From Cacajao melanocephalus (Eukaryota > Chordata > Mammalia > Primates > Pitheciidae): a stretch of DNA of 64,000 nt. How positions within the stretch are numbered: the first letter of the stretch is position 1; every line of letters starts with the position of its first letter. Location of the stretch: positions 1-64,000 of the forward strand of contig CAUYLG010005472.1 in assembly GCA_963573385.1 (NCBI GenBank). Reading direction: 5' to 3'. The notes under the pieces were generated by a model that had not been told where the DNA came from, made no database searches, and worked only from the letters and a program-made list of their open reading frames with translations. This document shows positions 24,531 through 38,520 of the stretch, one piece after another. Position numbers and translations under genes: made by a program.

Positions 24531-27120
24531 GTAGTACCCAAAAGGAACTGCCCATGAGGCCCTGATGGAGAACTCAGCACCTCCCTGGTTCTTTTCTTTC
24601 TGGAGACACAATAACTTTTTCCTTCTGTAGAAGGCTCAAAGCATGCCCATTAATTTTGGTTTGATTTAGTTAGCCCCATTTGGCTTCTGTGGCTTACAAA
24701 AAACCTAAATGATACTTTCCTTTTTTTTTACCCTAGATGCAAGGGCAAGCTGGTCTCTAGCCACTGGCTGATTTCTTTAGCCCCTGACAAAGCTTTCCTT
24801 CCCAAGCAGAGTAGCACTGCTCTTTCCCAGGGCCGGACAATAATCCCATTTGAATTGTTTGGCTTCTTTCTGTACACTTGCTCAAGATCAGGCTCCAGGT
24901 GGTGGTTGGTTTGGGGACAGTGGAGTCAGTAAGAGCAACAGCATTTGCCTTCATTGGAGGGGATATTTGGTAACCCTCCAAGAGAGCCACCTATTCAGAA
25001 ATGAAGTTTATTTTAGTTATCTGTAAGGGGAAAGAAATCTGACTTTAATAGCAACGTAATAGTTAGCAAATATGATTCATTTAAGTGGGAGTTAGGAGAA
25101 CTAAGTTATATTCCTACCCCTTTATCACTTAAGGCAAATTTCTTTCTGTCTATGAGCCTATTACATTAACTGCAAAATACAAACAATAAAGCCTGTCTCA
25201 GAAGATCATTTCTGAGGCTTGGTATAAAAAAGGGCTTATGAAATGTCAAGAATTGTACATGGAAATGCCTTTGTTATTGCTTGCTTAGATATTCCTGCAT
25301 TTTCTAGCTACTCTAAGCAATGAGCCATAAAGAAATGTCATGGAACCACTTCCAAATTCCAGTTTGCACAAGAGGCAGACGTTAGGAGGCCTGGATTATG
25401 TGGAATAGAGTTGAAGCAATGGGAACTCACTGCCTTTTTATTTGTCACATCCCTGCTAGTTCCAAGCGCAAAGTTCAGAGTGATCTCAAAGGACAAGTAG
25501 TAATTCCACTTGAGAATAATACTTGGCAGGGAATACTGAATGTCATCATCTTTACCAACAAACTTGGGCCCTTGAGTGGGGATGTACGCATACTTTAGTT
25601 TTATGCCACCCCTCCCCTGTTCCAACCCAGGTTTGCTCTCTATCCCTGCCTCTTCTCTCTGTAATGAAGTGGCATTTTTTTCCTTTATCAAGGCAATGTA
25701 TGCAATGTATGTAAATTGGATACAATTTGGAAAATATCTCAAAATAGAAGAAAAACCATGAAAGATTTTGGAGAATTTCATTGGATGTTTTCTCTCCATG
25801 GTTCTTTTTTTTTATTAGTAGATTTAAAATATTTAAATTGTATAATGGTATACAATTATTGCACAATACATTTTCTACCCCATTTTCTACCCCATTGTTA
25901 GATACATAAAGCATTTTAACATGCCATTATAAACTCTTTGTAAACATAGTTGTTTATGGTTGCATTAATTGATACATAGATTACCTAACCATTCTTCCAT
26001 CGCTGGTTAGTTATGTTTGTTTCAGATCTGTTATAAGCCAGCCTTTCTCAAACATTTCACCATGAACCCACACTTGAAAGCAAAAACACCTTTATAAATA
26101 ATGCTGAAATGAATATTTGTGCATAGAGCTTTCCCCATTTCCAGATTATATTCTTAGGCAGGATTTTCAGAAGCAATATCACTGGCTAAAATTGTGAGGA
26201 AAGTGTTTCAGTTTCTTAATATATAATGCAAAATTACAATATAAACTTCAGAAATTTTTTAAAATTGAAAAGCCTATATTGCTTTTGGAAGGCAAAGACT
26301 GTACTTATCACTGGAATTCTTCATTGGAAAGACAAAGTCACAAAGGAAACATAGGGAGTAATAATGTTGACCATACTTGTATGTGTTGCCAAATGCACCT
26401 TATTTAATAGAGAAAATTAATCAGATGCTTACTTGATGAACTGATGACACTCATGTTTTTTTCTGAGTACCCAGAGCATGTATACATAAGATCTTGTAAG
26501 GACTGTTTAGGGAACACACTAGGAATGCAAGCCCTGCTTCTAAGGAGGCTATTTTTAAATATTCAGGATTACAAAGGATCTCTATAAGCTACCTCCAAGA
26601 TGATTACAGATTTTGAGAAAATGGTGGCGCCTTTTAAAATGTTTGTACAGCGGGCTGCTGCAATACATTTCCATTTGTGTACTTATTTTGAGAATAACTT
26701 TTCATAGCTCCTCTAAACAGTAAGTATTTTTAAGGGAAGAGCTTTTCTAGCGGAATAATTCTCTGTAAATGGTATACACAAAGGTCATTTGAAGATATTT
26801 ATTCTTTTAGGCCTATTGATTCCATTTAATTCCATTGACTGAGGTTTGGTGGCTGGTTTGAAAGCATTGTGAAGAACATGAAGACTGGCTTTACTATAAT
26901 TTAATTGTCAAAAATGGCACATCAAAGACCTGGAGTGAATTTTTTGCTTCATTGTTTGAGCTGTGAAGCAGAAATGAAAAGATAACATATTGAGGTTTAC
27001 TTTTTGCTTTGTGAAAAAGATACTCTCCATGTAAACCTGTACTCTTCCATTATAAAGAGGCTCTGGGAATTGTATATCTATACCTTGATCCTTCTGTCCA
27101 GTGTGAAAGAGAATTTCTTC
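24531..27120. other. Intergenic, no gene seen
   Basis: AT-rich DNA. It contains the longest ORF of the window, 153 codons on the minus strand (25338-25799), without a recognised domain. A tandem CATTTTCTACCC duplication occurs near 25.87-25.9 kb. No repeat family is clear. Confidence 0.5.
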
Positions 27121-27125
27121 AGCCC

Positions 27126-27299
27126 TGATATGATTTGGCTCTTTGTTCCCACCCAAATCTCATGTTGAATTGTAATCCCCAGTGTTGGGGGAGGGACCTG
27201 GTGGGAGGTGATTTGATCATGGGGGTCATTTCCCCTTGCCTTTCTTATGATAGTGAGTTCTCATGAGATCTGATGGATTAAAAGTGTGCGGCATTTTTC

Positions 27300-27348
<49 letters not shown>

Positions 27349-27536
27349 CTGCTTTGTGATGGGAAGAAGTGCTTGCTTCCCCTTCCCCTTCTGCCATAAT
27401 TGCAAGTTTCCTGACGCCTCCCAGTCATGCTTCTGGTTAAGCCTGCAGAACTGTGTTGGTCAATTAAACCTCTTTTCTTCAGAAATTATCCAGTCTCAGG
27501 TAGTTTTTTACAGTGGTGTGAAAATGGACTAATGCA
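27126..27536 (+). mobile_element. MST-type solo LTR (ERVL-MaLR)
   Basis: From TGATATGATTTGGCTCTTTG to GGACTAATGCA, with GGGACCTGGTGGGAGGTG and GTCAATTAAACC blocks. It is flanked by a perfect 5-bp duplication, AGCCC at 27121-27125 and 27537-27541. It includes the (TC)n tract. Confidence 0.93.
27303..27341. repeat. (TC)n microsatellite inside the LTR
   Basis: About 19 TC units. It replaces the normal CTCTCTC-poor stretch of the MST LTR, so it grew after insertion. Confidence 0.95.
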
Positions 27537-27784
27537 AGCCCCTAGCAGAAAATAATTCACATTGTCCCAAAAACATGGAAGATATTCAGTTCTTCCCCAA
27601 CATAATGTGTTTTTTCCCTTTTCCGGTAATAACTAAGAATGGAGGGTGTTTTTCTCCTATTTTTCCCTCCACACTATGTAATGACCATTACAATCCTTGC
27701 TATTTTGTTGAATTCTACATGCCAGATAAATCAGTATAAAGTAAGTAAAGTGGGAGAATGAGTTATTACATGGATACCATAATG

Positions 27785-28215
27785 GTCAATTTTATGTATC
27801 AACTTGGCTGGGCAATAGGCCCCAGATATTTGGTCAAATATTATTCTTGATATTTCTGTGTGAGTGTTTTTGAGTGGAATTTGAGTAAAGTAGATTGCCT
27901 CATCTAATTGATTGACGGCCTGAATAGAACAAGAGGTTGAGGCTGAGGCTGACCACACCCCCGTCTTCAGAAAAAGGGAATTCTCCAGCAGACTGTGAAC
28001 TTCCTTTGCAACATCAGCTTTACCTGGTTTCCTAGCAGACTGCCTTTGGACTCAACTGCCACTCTTTCCCGAATCTCCATGCTGTCAAACTCCCGTCAGA
28101 TTTTGGAATTGCCAAGCCTCCATAATCGCATGAGCCAATTCCCTAAAATCCATTGAAATATACACACAAGCATATTCTACTGGTTGTTTCCCTGAAGAAC
28201 ACGAACACAGACACT
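27785..28215 (+). repeat. Old LTR-like interspersed repeat, family uncertain
   Basis: TGGTCAATTTTATGTATCAA, CTTGGCTGGGC, GCAGACTGCCTTTGG, GCCAAGCCTCCATAATCGCA and TGAGCCAATTCCCTAAAAT form a linear match to a common mammalian repeat that I remember as LTR-like (ERVL class suspected). I do not want to name the subfamily. Confidence 0.5.
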
Positions 28216-28946
28216 GTCCATATTATCCATATAGTTCATTCTTTTTTTTTTTCTATTTAATCATAAAGGAAAAAGAAGGATTTAAATGCAAGACGGGTAG
28301 CTTCCACATTGATGTGTTGGACTGAGACCTCTTCTTGAGTTTTTGGTAGATGGGTATACACTTCCACCTAGCTTTCTCACTGAAAATTCAAACTCACCAT
28401 GTTCCAAGCTTAACTCATCATCTTCTTGCCAGATCCTACTCCTCTTTCTCCCTTTCTTAATGGTTCATGGCATCACCACTTACCAACATATTCAAGGTAA
28501 AAGACTGAGATGTCCTCACCTCTTTCTTCACTTCTTTGCCTATTATATTTGCCATTTTCAGGAAAATATTTATTGAGTCCCTAACATGTGGTAGGCTATT
28601 TTACACTTTGTGATGATTGGGAGGGGCAGTGCTGTCAATTCAACATTCTTAATATTTTACAAATCCCTTCTTTTTCTCTGCCTTCTCTACTCTGCTGTAG
28701 TTTGAGTCCTTTAGTATGTCTCCCTTGCACTGCTGCCTCAGGTATTGCTTCCGTCTCTCATGGACCTTTAGTCACTTGTACGTCATTTTCATCAGTTTAC
28801 CCTGTCTGCCTACTTCTTGTCCCTCTGACTGGCCTGATTTTTGCCATTTGTTATATTGGGTGTTTTTTTTTTTTTGCCTTATTTCCTATTATTTTCTTAA
28901 TAGTCTTATTTAAAATATCTTATTTTTAAAAATCAAGTAAGTTTAT
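28216..28946. other. Intergenic, L2-like text, no gene seen
   Basis: Pyrimidine-rich sequence with L2-like blocks (TCATCTTCTTGCCAGATCC, AGACTGAGATGTCCTCACC). The 113-codon frame at 28588-28929 is a hydrophobic artefact of this composition. Confidence 0.4.
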
Positions 28947-28961
28947 TTAACAAGAAAACTT

Positions 28962-30977
<2,016 letters not shown>

Positions 30978-31094
30978 TTAACAAGGAAACTTTAAGTAAC
31001 TACCATAAATGAAATTACTTGCCATAAATGGAAGGTAATGATAAAGGTAATAATACTTAAAAATAATTATTAATATTTACTAACTGCTCTTCTT

Positions 31095-31260
31095 TGGCCA
31101 GACTGTTCTAAGTATGAATTCATTTATCTTTGAAACTATCTTATGAGGAAGATACCATTTTTATGAGCCCCATCTTACCATTATGAAAACTGAGGCACAG
31201 AATGAGAATTACTTATTCAAGATCAATTAAAAGTAGTAGAGCAGAAAATTTAAGTGGCCT
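31095..31260 (-). repeat. MIR SINE
   Basis: TTATGAGGAAGATACCATTT, ATGAAAACTGAGGCACAGA and GTAGTAGAGCAGAAAATTTA follow the antisense MIR order. Confidence 0.7.
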
Positions 31261-31479
31261 GATGCCACCACCTTCACTCAACATATGCTTTTTCCTTTAT
31301 ATAATAAAAAAGATGGAAAGATAGTACATAAACAACCACTTTTTTACCGCAGGATTCTACATTATCTAATGTCCAAACCACATTATCACTTAAAATTATT
31401 CCAATTTCCAATATGTTGGGAAACACTTTTCTATTTAATCCTCCCTAAACCTCCAGAGATTTGTTTTGTTTAATCTAAA

Positions 31480-31970
31480 CTTGTTCAATATGCTCCTCTG
31501 CTTAAAATCTGTAAATAATCTCTTTAAACTATGAGATCAAGTTAGAAATTCTTTGGGGCACAAAAGGCCCTTTATGATCAAGCTCCTGCCTTGTGATAAG
31601 AGTCTTCTATTGCTGTTTTGCTATGGAGCTGGATACCATGCTCACAGTGCCAGGACTATGCCATGTTCTTTTACTTCTTCATGCTTTTTCACATGCTATT
31701 TCTTGTTTTGGGCACACTTCTATTTTCCATTCACTTTGGGAACTTCTCTTCAGTCTTTAAACTTCAGCATAAATGTCACGTCTTCAGTAAATGTTTCTCT
31801 GGTTCTCAGAGATAGTCTCTCTGAGCTCTTAAAACACTGTTTATATTTCTCCTAATGCATACTATATTATATTAATTAGTTTGAATGCCTCTTGCTTACC
31901 ATGAGTTTTTTTCGATAACAGGAGGCAGTTTCATATTTATCTTTATAAGCCTAGCACAGCGCCTGGAATG
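31480..31970 (+). repeat. L2 LINE fragment with 3' end
   Basis: GGCCCTTTATGATCAAGCTC, TTCAGCATAAATGTCACGTC and CAGTAAATGTTTCTCTGG, then TATCTTTATAAGCCTAGCA and CAGCGCCTGGAAT, follow sense L2 to its 3' end. The following palindrome disrupts its terminus. Confidence 0.7.
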
Positions 31971-32058
31971 TACTGGTTATTTCAGTACATTCCTGGGCAT
32001 GTACTGAAATAACCAGACATAAATTACTTTCATTCAGACATAAATTACTTTCATTCAG
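31965..32058. repeat. Nested palindrome plus 21-bp tandem duplication
   Basis: An 18-bp perfect inverted repeat (31973-31990 and 31999-32016, 8-base loop) overlaps a second 11-bp perfect one (31965-31975 and 31983-31993). It is followed at once by two identical 21-bp units (32017-32037 and 32038-32058). Confidence 0.95.
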
Positions 32059-32289
32059 ACAGAGTTCTACAAGAAGTGCTGCTTATTAAGTTTGCCTCCC
32101 AAATGACTCCCAGGATCTTGATTCTAATAACTGGGTAAAATCTACTTGCTACCTATATATTAAAATATTTTGAATGAATGAATGCCTTGTTGATTTTCTG
32201 AATGAATGAATAATGTAGGTTTAGACATTGTCAGGATGTTATGAATGAAGTAAAAACATTACTAGATAGCAAGTAGACTGTATCTGACT

Positions 32290-33250
32290 ACTAAAAAATA
32301 TGTACTGGGCACCTAATTGAAGCCAGGCACCAAAATGCTATGATGACAAAATACCTATCTTGGCTGTATAGATCTTACAATCTAGTGAGGAATATCAACA
32401 ATTAGCAAGAACGACAGTCCAGTAAGCTATATACTATGATGGAGGAAGAAGGAAATGTCATGGAGGCATATAGAAAGGCTTGCATCTCAACCTAAGCAAG
32501 TCCACGTAAACCTTTCCATGGAAATAATATCTGTGCTTGGATCTAAAGGAGGAATAGAATTGAGCTGGAAGAAGATGTATAAGGTGAGAATTGTTCTTAG
32601 CAGAGGTCATGCTCTCTTTGATGACGAGCATGTTACTGTTTAAGGACCTTAAAAAAAAGCTTTTTATGATTCAAGGCAGGAGCAGATTTATAAGTCCTGG
32701 GTCAGGGAGCTGCAGGAAGTGGGGGAGAAATGGGACTGAAGAGTAAAAAAAAGCCAGATCATACACAGCTTTATAAGATGGAATTTTGACTCATTCTTGA
32801 AGTCATTCCTGGACCTGTCTACATAGAGTGAATTTCTACAATAAAGCAAGGTATAAAGAGCTAAAGTCTTTGATGCAAAGCCATTTTGCCTGTTTAAGGT
32901 CTGAAGTCTGGGTGCCAGTTAAGAAGTACTGGTGAGATTTGATCATTCTTAGCTATTTCTTTGACTACTACCACCACTCTACTGGTGTCATAATCTAGGC
33001 AAAATGTACAGAAAAAGAAGTACCAAGGTTTGCCAGAAGTACTAGAATTTGATAGAAAATTAGAGGTGGAGTATTAATGACGGAAACAACAGCATCGAAA
33101 ATGCTGTGCAGATTTCTAGCATAGGCATCCTGGTGGATGGTGATGCTATTCCACACAAGGGAACAGACCAGGACAATGGAACATGACTTTACCATTTAAC
33201 ATTTTGAGTTTGAGGCACCTGGGGCATATCCAATAGTTGATGAAAGAAGG
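32290..33250 (-). repeat. L2 LINE fragment
   Basis: Antisense L2: GGGCACCTAATTGAAGCCAG, ATCTTACAATCTAGTGAGG, CTTTATAAGATGGAATTTTG and TTTTGAGTTTGAGGCACCTG in order. The 62-codon frame at 32455-32643 is a by-product. Confidence 0.6.
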
Positions 33251-33690
33251 GAATCAAATTCCTTTTCTTCTTTCTCTTCTTTTTTTTTTTTTTTTTTAAT
33301 AGGAAGTCACTTTTTCCTTTGAGTGGAGATGAAGCATATGCCCCATTGTGCAGAAAAAACACTATGTCACTTTATGTAACAATGTTAAACATTCCCAAGC
33401 CAAAAGCAGCTTAGAAAATTACTATTTAACCAGCTTCCACTGAATAACATTTGGATTTCATGAAAATTTACTGGGACACCATGCTATTCCTTTGCAAAGT
33501 GCCTAGGAAAGGCTATACAAGGCTAAACATAAACTGTAGAATAACAATAAATTTGAGAAAAAATTAGTTTCATTAAAATAGGAAAATGGACAGGGTTGAG
33601 TTGTTTTTAAATTAATTGCAAAATACTAATAGAAATTTGATTTTAATTTCTACACTTGTTCTTAGCCAAGAGGCTGAGAAGCTACTAAAT

Positions 33691-34187
33691 TAAATTTAAA
33701 TTTACACTTAAAATGAAATTTAATTTCTTTAAGTCCCTTTTTTATTTCTTGGAGTGAACTAAAGAATTTGTGTATTATTTTAATGCAAGATTATATTTTC
33801 ATTATAAGTAAAACGTAAGCATTTGGATCACGTACTGTTAATCAGTGTCAAAATAGAACTAATTCTTTGTCCTTCATCTGATATTTGTGTTTTGCTTGCA
33901 AAAACTTTAGGGAAGGTGTGAAGGAGGAAATTTAATTGTTGATGAATGTTAAGGCCCCCACTTTTAAACCTATCATATTCTTAGAATATGAGTTAGCAGA
34001 AATGTTTTGAGGAAATGGCTACCTCAGGGAAGGACTGAAGACATTGGTTAACAGTACATGATCCAAATGCTTACGTCTTACGTGTAATGAAAATATAATC
34101 TTGCATTAAAGTAATAGCCAAATTTTTAGTTCACTCTAAGAAATAAAAAAGAGACTCAAAGAAATTAAATTTGATTTTCAATTTAAA
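33691..34187. repeat. Long inverted repeat, arms about 150-160 bp
   Basis: The left arm (about 33691-33849) and right arm (about 34039-34187) are reverse complements around a loop of about 190 bp. Perfect runs include 33779-33804 with 34085-34110 (26 bp) and 33814-33830 with 34059-34075 (17 bp). The outer parts are more diverged. No transposase frame or known terminal motif is seen. Confidence 0.9.
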
Positions 34188-34235
34188 TCATGGAAGGGGG
34201 CAGGATTGGTGAGGTGGATAAAGCGTAAGGATGAT

Positions 34236-34288
34236 GACATCTGATTTTTTTTATTTTTTTATTTTTTATTTTTTGACATCTGATTTTT
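34236..34288. repeat. 14-bp direct repeat flanking a T/A tract
   Basis: GACATCTGATTTTT occurs at 34236-34249 and 34275-34288, separated by 25 bases of T with single A interruptions. It looks like a poly(A) tail inserted in antisense with its target duplication. Confidence 0.8.
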
Positions 34289-34560
34289 AAAGTTCATCAT
34301 TTTAGACCAATTCTCTCCTAATTTCAAAATTATACAACATTAGATTTAATGGAGGGCATTTTGGCTAAGCCGTTTATGTTACATTGTTTTACAGCTGAAG
34401 ATCTGAGACGTGAATTGACTGGTCTAAGCTAACTTAACTAATTAATAGCTTGTCCTACAATAAAATTCATGCTCCTTTGGGGCTAATCCCATTTTTTTTC
34501 AACATTGTACTTGGATAAAATCTGTCCTAGAGCTTTGAAGTTTGAGTATCTTAAAAATTT

Positions 34561-34799
34561 CACGAGGTCAAGAGATGGAGACCATCCTGGCCAACATGGT
34601 GAAACCCTGTCTCTACTAAAAAAATACAAAAATTAGCTGGGCATGGTGGCGCATGCCTGTAGTCACAGCTACTTGGGCAACTGAGGTAGGAGAATTGCTT
34701 GAACCGGGAGGCGAAGGTTGCAGTGAGCCAGATCGCGCCACTGCACTCCAGCCTGGTGCCTGCTGACAGAGCGAGACTCTGTCTCAAAAAAAAAAAAAG
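34561..34799 (+). mobile_element. AluSc-like, 5'-truncated
   Basis: Begins within the left monomer at CACGAGGTCAAGAGATGGAG, typical of the Sc branch. It continues through the right monomer to GAGACTCTGTCTC and an A-tail. About 60 bases are missing at the 5' end. Confidence 0.93.
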
Positions 34800-34879
34800 T
34801 TAGAAATTGACTTGGACCAATAGAGCACACGCATAATCAAATCAGTTATGCTGTAGAAATGCTTTTAGACTTAGTTCTT

Positions 34880-35000
34880 TCACTATCTACACAAATTTGC
34901 ACAGTTAACTTCTTAGAACCTCAGTTTCTTATACAGTGACTAAGGGCTTTGGATTAGATGATATTTAAAACACTTCCTAGTTCTCTGAGTCTAATTTCTA
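34880..35000 (+). repeat. MIR SINE fragment
   Basis: GCACAGTTAACTTCTTAGAA, CCTCAGTTTCTTATACAG and GGATTAGATGATATTTAAAA are in sense MIR order. Confidence 0.55.
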
Positions 35001-35674
35001 AAGACCCTGGAAATTTACAAAAAATATATCTTTTTCAGAGTAGTAATAGAATCATCTTCCTGTAAATTTTACTTTTCATATGTGTAAACTATGCACAGGG
35101 CACAAGTAAGATTTAACCATTTTAAAAGATGCAATTACCATGGTTATGGCTAGATTTCTATCTTTGTAGTACCGTCCTTGAGCATCCAGTTTGAGAGATG
35201 GAGACAGAGGGAAGCAAAGGAAGAGCTATTCCATCTCTCTCTCTTCCTGCAACTCATAGTTCAAAAATTATCCCTGGCCTTTCAAAATTTATACAGAAGA
35301 AAAAAAAACCCAGAACTTTAAAAATATATAGTTATAAATAGCTCTTTGGTTTTGACTTCATTGTTTCTTCAAACTCTGCACATTTTATTCTGGGGACTTT
35401 ATTCACACACATGTAATTACCTGAGTTAAGCAATTTTTCTTACTTTTCAAAGCTCTTGCATTATTGCACCTGTACGACGACGGCTTTATAATTCAGTAGT
35501 AATTGAACAGCAATTATTTTTCATGATGCATGTACATTTTTACATCAGATTGTTGGCAGATATTCTTTATGATGATGTCGTTTTCACTAATGAGGAAATT
35601 AGGGTAAGTTATCTCATAGAGTGAGATGTCTTTTTCTGACTCATTTCCCAACTCTTCACATGGATTTTAGAAAA
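35001..35674. other. Intergenic, unique sequence
   Basis: No known repeat is recognised. A block at about 35.41-35.56 kb has a rare CpG cluster (ACGACGACGGC) amid TAATT motifs, which could be a conserved element; untested. Confidence 0.4.
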
Positions 35675-35808
35675 GGCCTTCAAGGAATTCATAGTCTCAG
35701 GGTTGAGATAGAAATAAATGCATATAAATACAATTAGAAAACATTGAAGATTGTTCTCAGAGAGGTGTGCACAGGGCACTCTGCGATACAGGATGAGGTG
35801 CACCTTAT
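35675..35808 (-). repeat. Ectopic copy of an L2 segment
   Basis: Nearly identical to 36428-36560, which lies in its natural L2 context. The flanks here are not L2, so this is the copied segment. About 134 bp with only a few differences. Confidence 0.85.
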
Positions 35809-36339
35809 CGTGAAACAGCATATATATGAATGGGAACAATGTTGGCTCTGGATCTATGAGGTCCAGGAAGAGTGGTGAACCATTTTATAGGTCTAGTAAG
35901 GTCCTGTTTGTTCCATCCATATGATGGACTCTGATTGATAGAAAATTTACATATTCATGAATGTATATATTTAGATTGTAAAATTCTAAGAGAATGAAGG
36001 CCAAGCTTTGTACCACTTGTAAACTTTTCATCGAGCTCACCCCAGTATAGGTCTTCAGAAGACACAGACTGTCTTAATAGTTTGGCATAGGACAAGAGAG
36101 CAGAGGGCTAGCATGATTATCCAATAAACTCAGGCACCAAATTATCTTGATCTAAACCATCTGTAGCCAAGAAAATTCAACATTTATTGAGCATCTGCTA
36201 CAAGTCAGGCATTCTGTTTGACGGTGTGGTTTCTAAAGTGAATAAGGCCTTATCACTAACTTTCAACTTATTTAAGGAAGTATGTTATATATTTTAGACA
36301 TGCCATATGTATACAGATAAGTATTATGAGATTACTTCA

Positions 36340-38520
36340 TTCATTGAAGAAATATTTATTTAAAACCTGCTGTGTGCTAAAAAAAATGTACTAAGTAAGG
36401 AGGAACCAAAGAAAAAGACACAGATTTGGCCTTCAAGGAATTCATATCTCAGGGTTGAGAGAGAAATAAATGCATATAAATACAATTAGAAAACATTGAA
36501 GATTGTTCTCAGAGAGATGTGCACAGGGCACTCTGGGATACGGGATGAGGTGCACCTTAATGAGATTGTACAATAAAAACTTTCTGTAGGAAGTGATGTC
36601 TGCATGAAATCTCAATGAAGAATGAGGGGTTGTCTAGGACAAGAAGGTAAAGTGCATTCTGGGAAGAGGGGAGAAAGAGCCAGGAAATGAAATATGAAAG
36701 CAAATAGAATTTGAGAACTGTAGGTACTTTTTGCTAGTTCTAGAGCATAATGTGAAGAGAAGGAGTGGTGAGAAATGATTTATATGGTGCAAAATTGTGG
36801 AGAGCCTTGCCAGTCATGATGAAGAGTTTAGATTTTATTCTCAGCTCAGTAGGAAGCCATTAAAAGTTTCCAACTGAGGATTAATGGGGTCAGAACTACA
36901 TTCTAGAGAGCAAAGGGAGCATTTTCCTAGCAGCAGTGGGAAGAATGGACAGGAGGTCATAGTAACTGGGTAGAATGGAACTAATCTCAGTGATAAGCGA
37001 TAGGAGCCTATTATCGAGCAGTATAATGGGGGGAATAGGAAATCACACAGATTAGTGAGTCATTAAGGAGGAAAAATTTACAAAAATTTCTGACTGACTT
37101 AGTATCTGTGCTAGGGGAGGGAAAATCAATCTTGATCCCCAGATTTTTGGCTGGAGAAATTTTATAGTGCTGTTTATTCCCTGAGATGCAGATGAGTGAA
37201 GAGGGTGGGTGGTAGGATATTGGGTGGCAGTGAGGGAGAGAATAAACCAAGTGTTGATATATTGCTTTGAGAAGCCTACGGGACACAGAGAAAGAGATGC
37301 CCAGACTGTTCATATCAGAAGTCGGGGAGACCAATCTGGGCCAGACATACAGATTAAATAATAGTCATTTGTTTACTGATGGTAAAGGGAGCCATAAGAG
37401 TGTTTGAGGTCACTCAAGGAGTGAGTTAAGAGTAAGAAGAGGGGAAAGCAAGGCTTCTTGGAGGATTTCAATACTTAAGACAGAGAAAATTTTGCTTATG
37501 TGGGAGTGTAGGAAGAAAATGAGAATGGCAGGATTGGAATTGCCAAGTAGATTTAGGAAGAACTGAATAGTCAAATGTCAAGTTGATAAAAATTTAAATG
37601 TACTTATTTGATTTAAATAACCAACATATTGATGTCTTTGGCGAGGGATAAATTTCACTGGTACATTCAATACTACACTCAAGGTATTTTTAAAGTGGTC
37701 GGGAAGAGGGAGAAATTGATTAATTCCCCTGAAATGAGGAGACAATCAGGTGGTATTTAAGCTGGACATGAAGAATGTGGGAATTTGTTACCTGGAAAAG
37801 GTAAAAAGTGAATTCCATCCAGAAAAACAACATGAGCCTGATAAACATGGTGTATTGGGGTCAAAGTTTGGCTTGAAATAACCTGACCTTACCCCTTTCT
37901 CCAAGCCTCCAATTTTCCGTGTGTACCCTATTGATCAAAGTAAAGTAGAAGGAAGTGGTAAGGGAGTTTCATAAACAGAGTTTGCGGAGGTAAGTTTCCC
38001 AGTTATAGACAGCAAAGTAGAGGACAGGCTGGTAATAGACCTGAGAGAAAGTAATACTGGGGATAGAGAGAAAAAGGAAACTCAACAAACATGTCATAGG
38101 TATCAGTGTCTAAATATGCTAAGAATGTGGACCGGGCTAGGAATATTGGGTCTGGAGGGATGTATAAAGAGTGACGCCATGTTCCCCCATCTCTGCCTTC
38201 TCTGCCATCCCACATTCATTGGGTTGAATGATGTTTAACTGGGATGGAGAATACAGAGGAAAAGGCAGGTTGGGATTGGATATTTAGATTGAATTTAGGC
38301 ATACTGGTTAAAATGACTGAAAAAGATTCAGATAATGTTAAAAATACGGCCTGGGCCACAACCATGTGAGTGATAATGATGTTCATTTGGGAATCATCAA
38401 TGTATAGATAATCATCACAGCCAATGGAATAGGTAAGGTCATCCAGGAAAAATGTATGTAATAAACAAAATGCCACCACCAACGAACCTTGTGACAGACC
38501 CACACATTCTGGATTAAATA
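36340..38520 (-). repeat. Long L2 LINE copy
   Basis: Antisense L2 over about 2.2 kb: TTCATTCATTGAAGAAATAT, GAGAGCCTTGCCAGTCATGA, AGTAGGAAGCCATTAAAAG, AGCAAAGGGAGCATTTTCC, CCCAGATTTTTGGCTGGAG and, near the end, GGAATCATCAATGTATAGAT. It is old, with local indels. Minus-strand frames of 95-107 codons inside it are in the sense direction of the element but lack recognisable domains. Confidence 0.65.

Noticed and set aside
24161..24535. Target-site duplication for the reverse MST/THE1-group LTR
   Set aside because: The candidate flanks (GGCAG and GTAGT) do not match well enough.
28588..28929. 113-codon hydrophobic ORF resembling a membrane protein
   Set aside because: Pyrimidine-rich L2-like DNA gives Leu/Phe/Ser-rich frames by composition; an overlapping frame looks the same.
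31973..32016. 18-bp hairpin as a terminator or microRNA precursor
   Set aside because: The stem is too short for a microRNA precursor and the overlapping second palindrome and tandem repeat fit a mutation scar better.
36340..38520. Minus-strand ORFs of 70-107 codons, considered as a gene
   Set aside because: They are scattered through an old L2 copy, without splice logic or domains.
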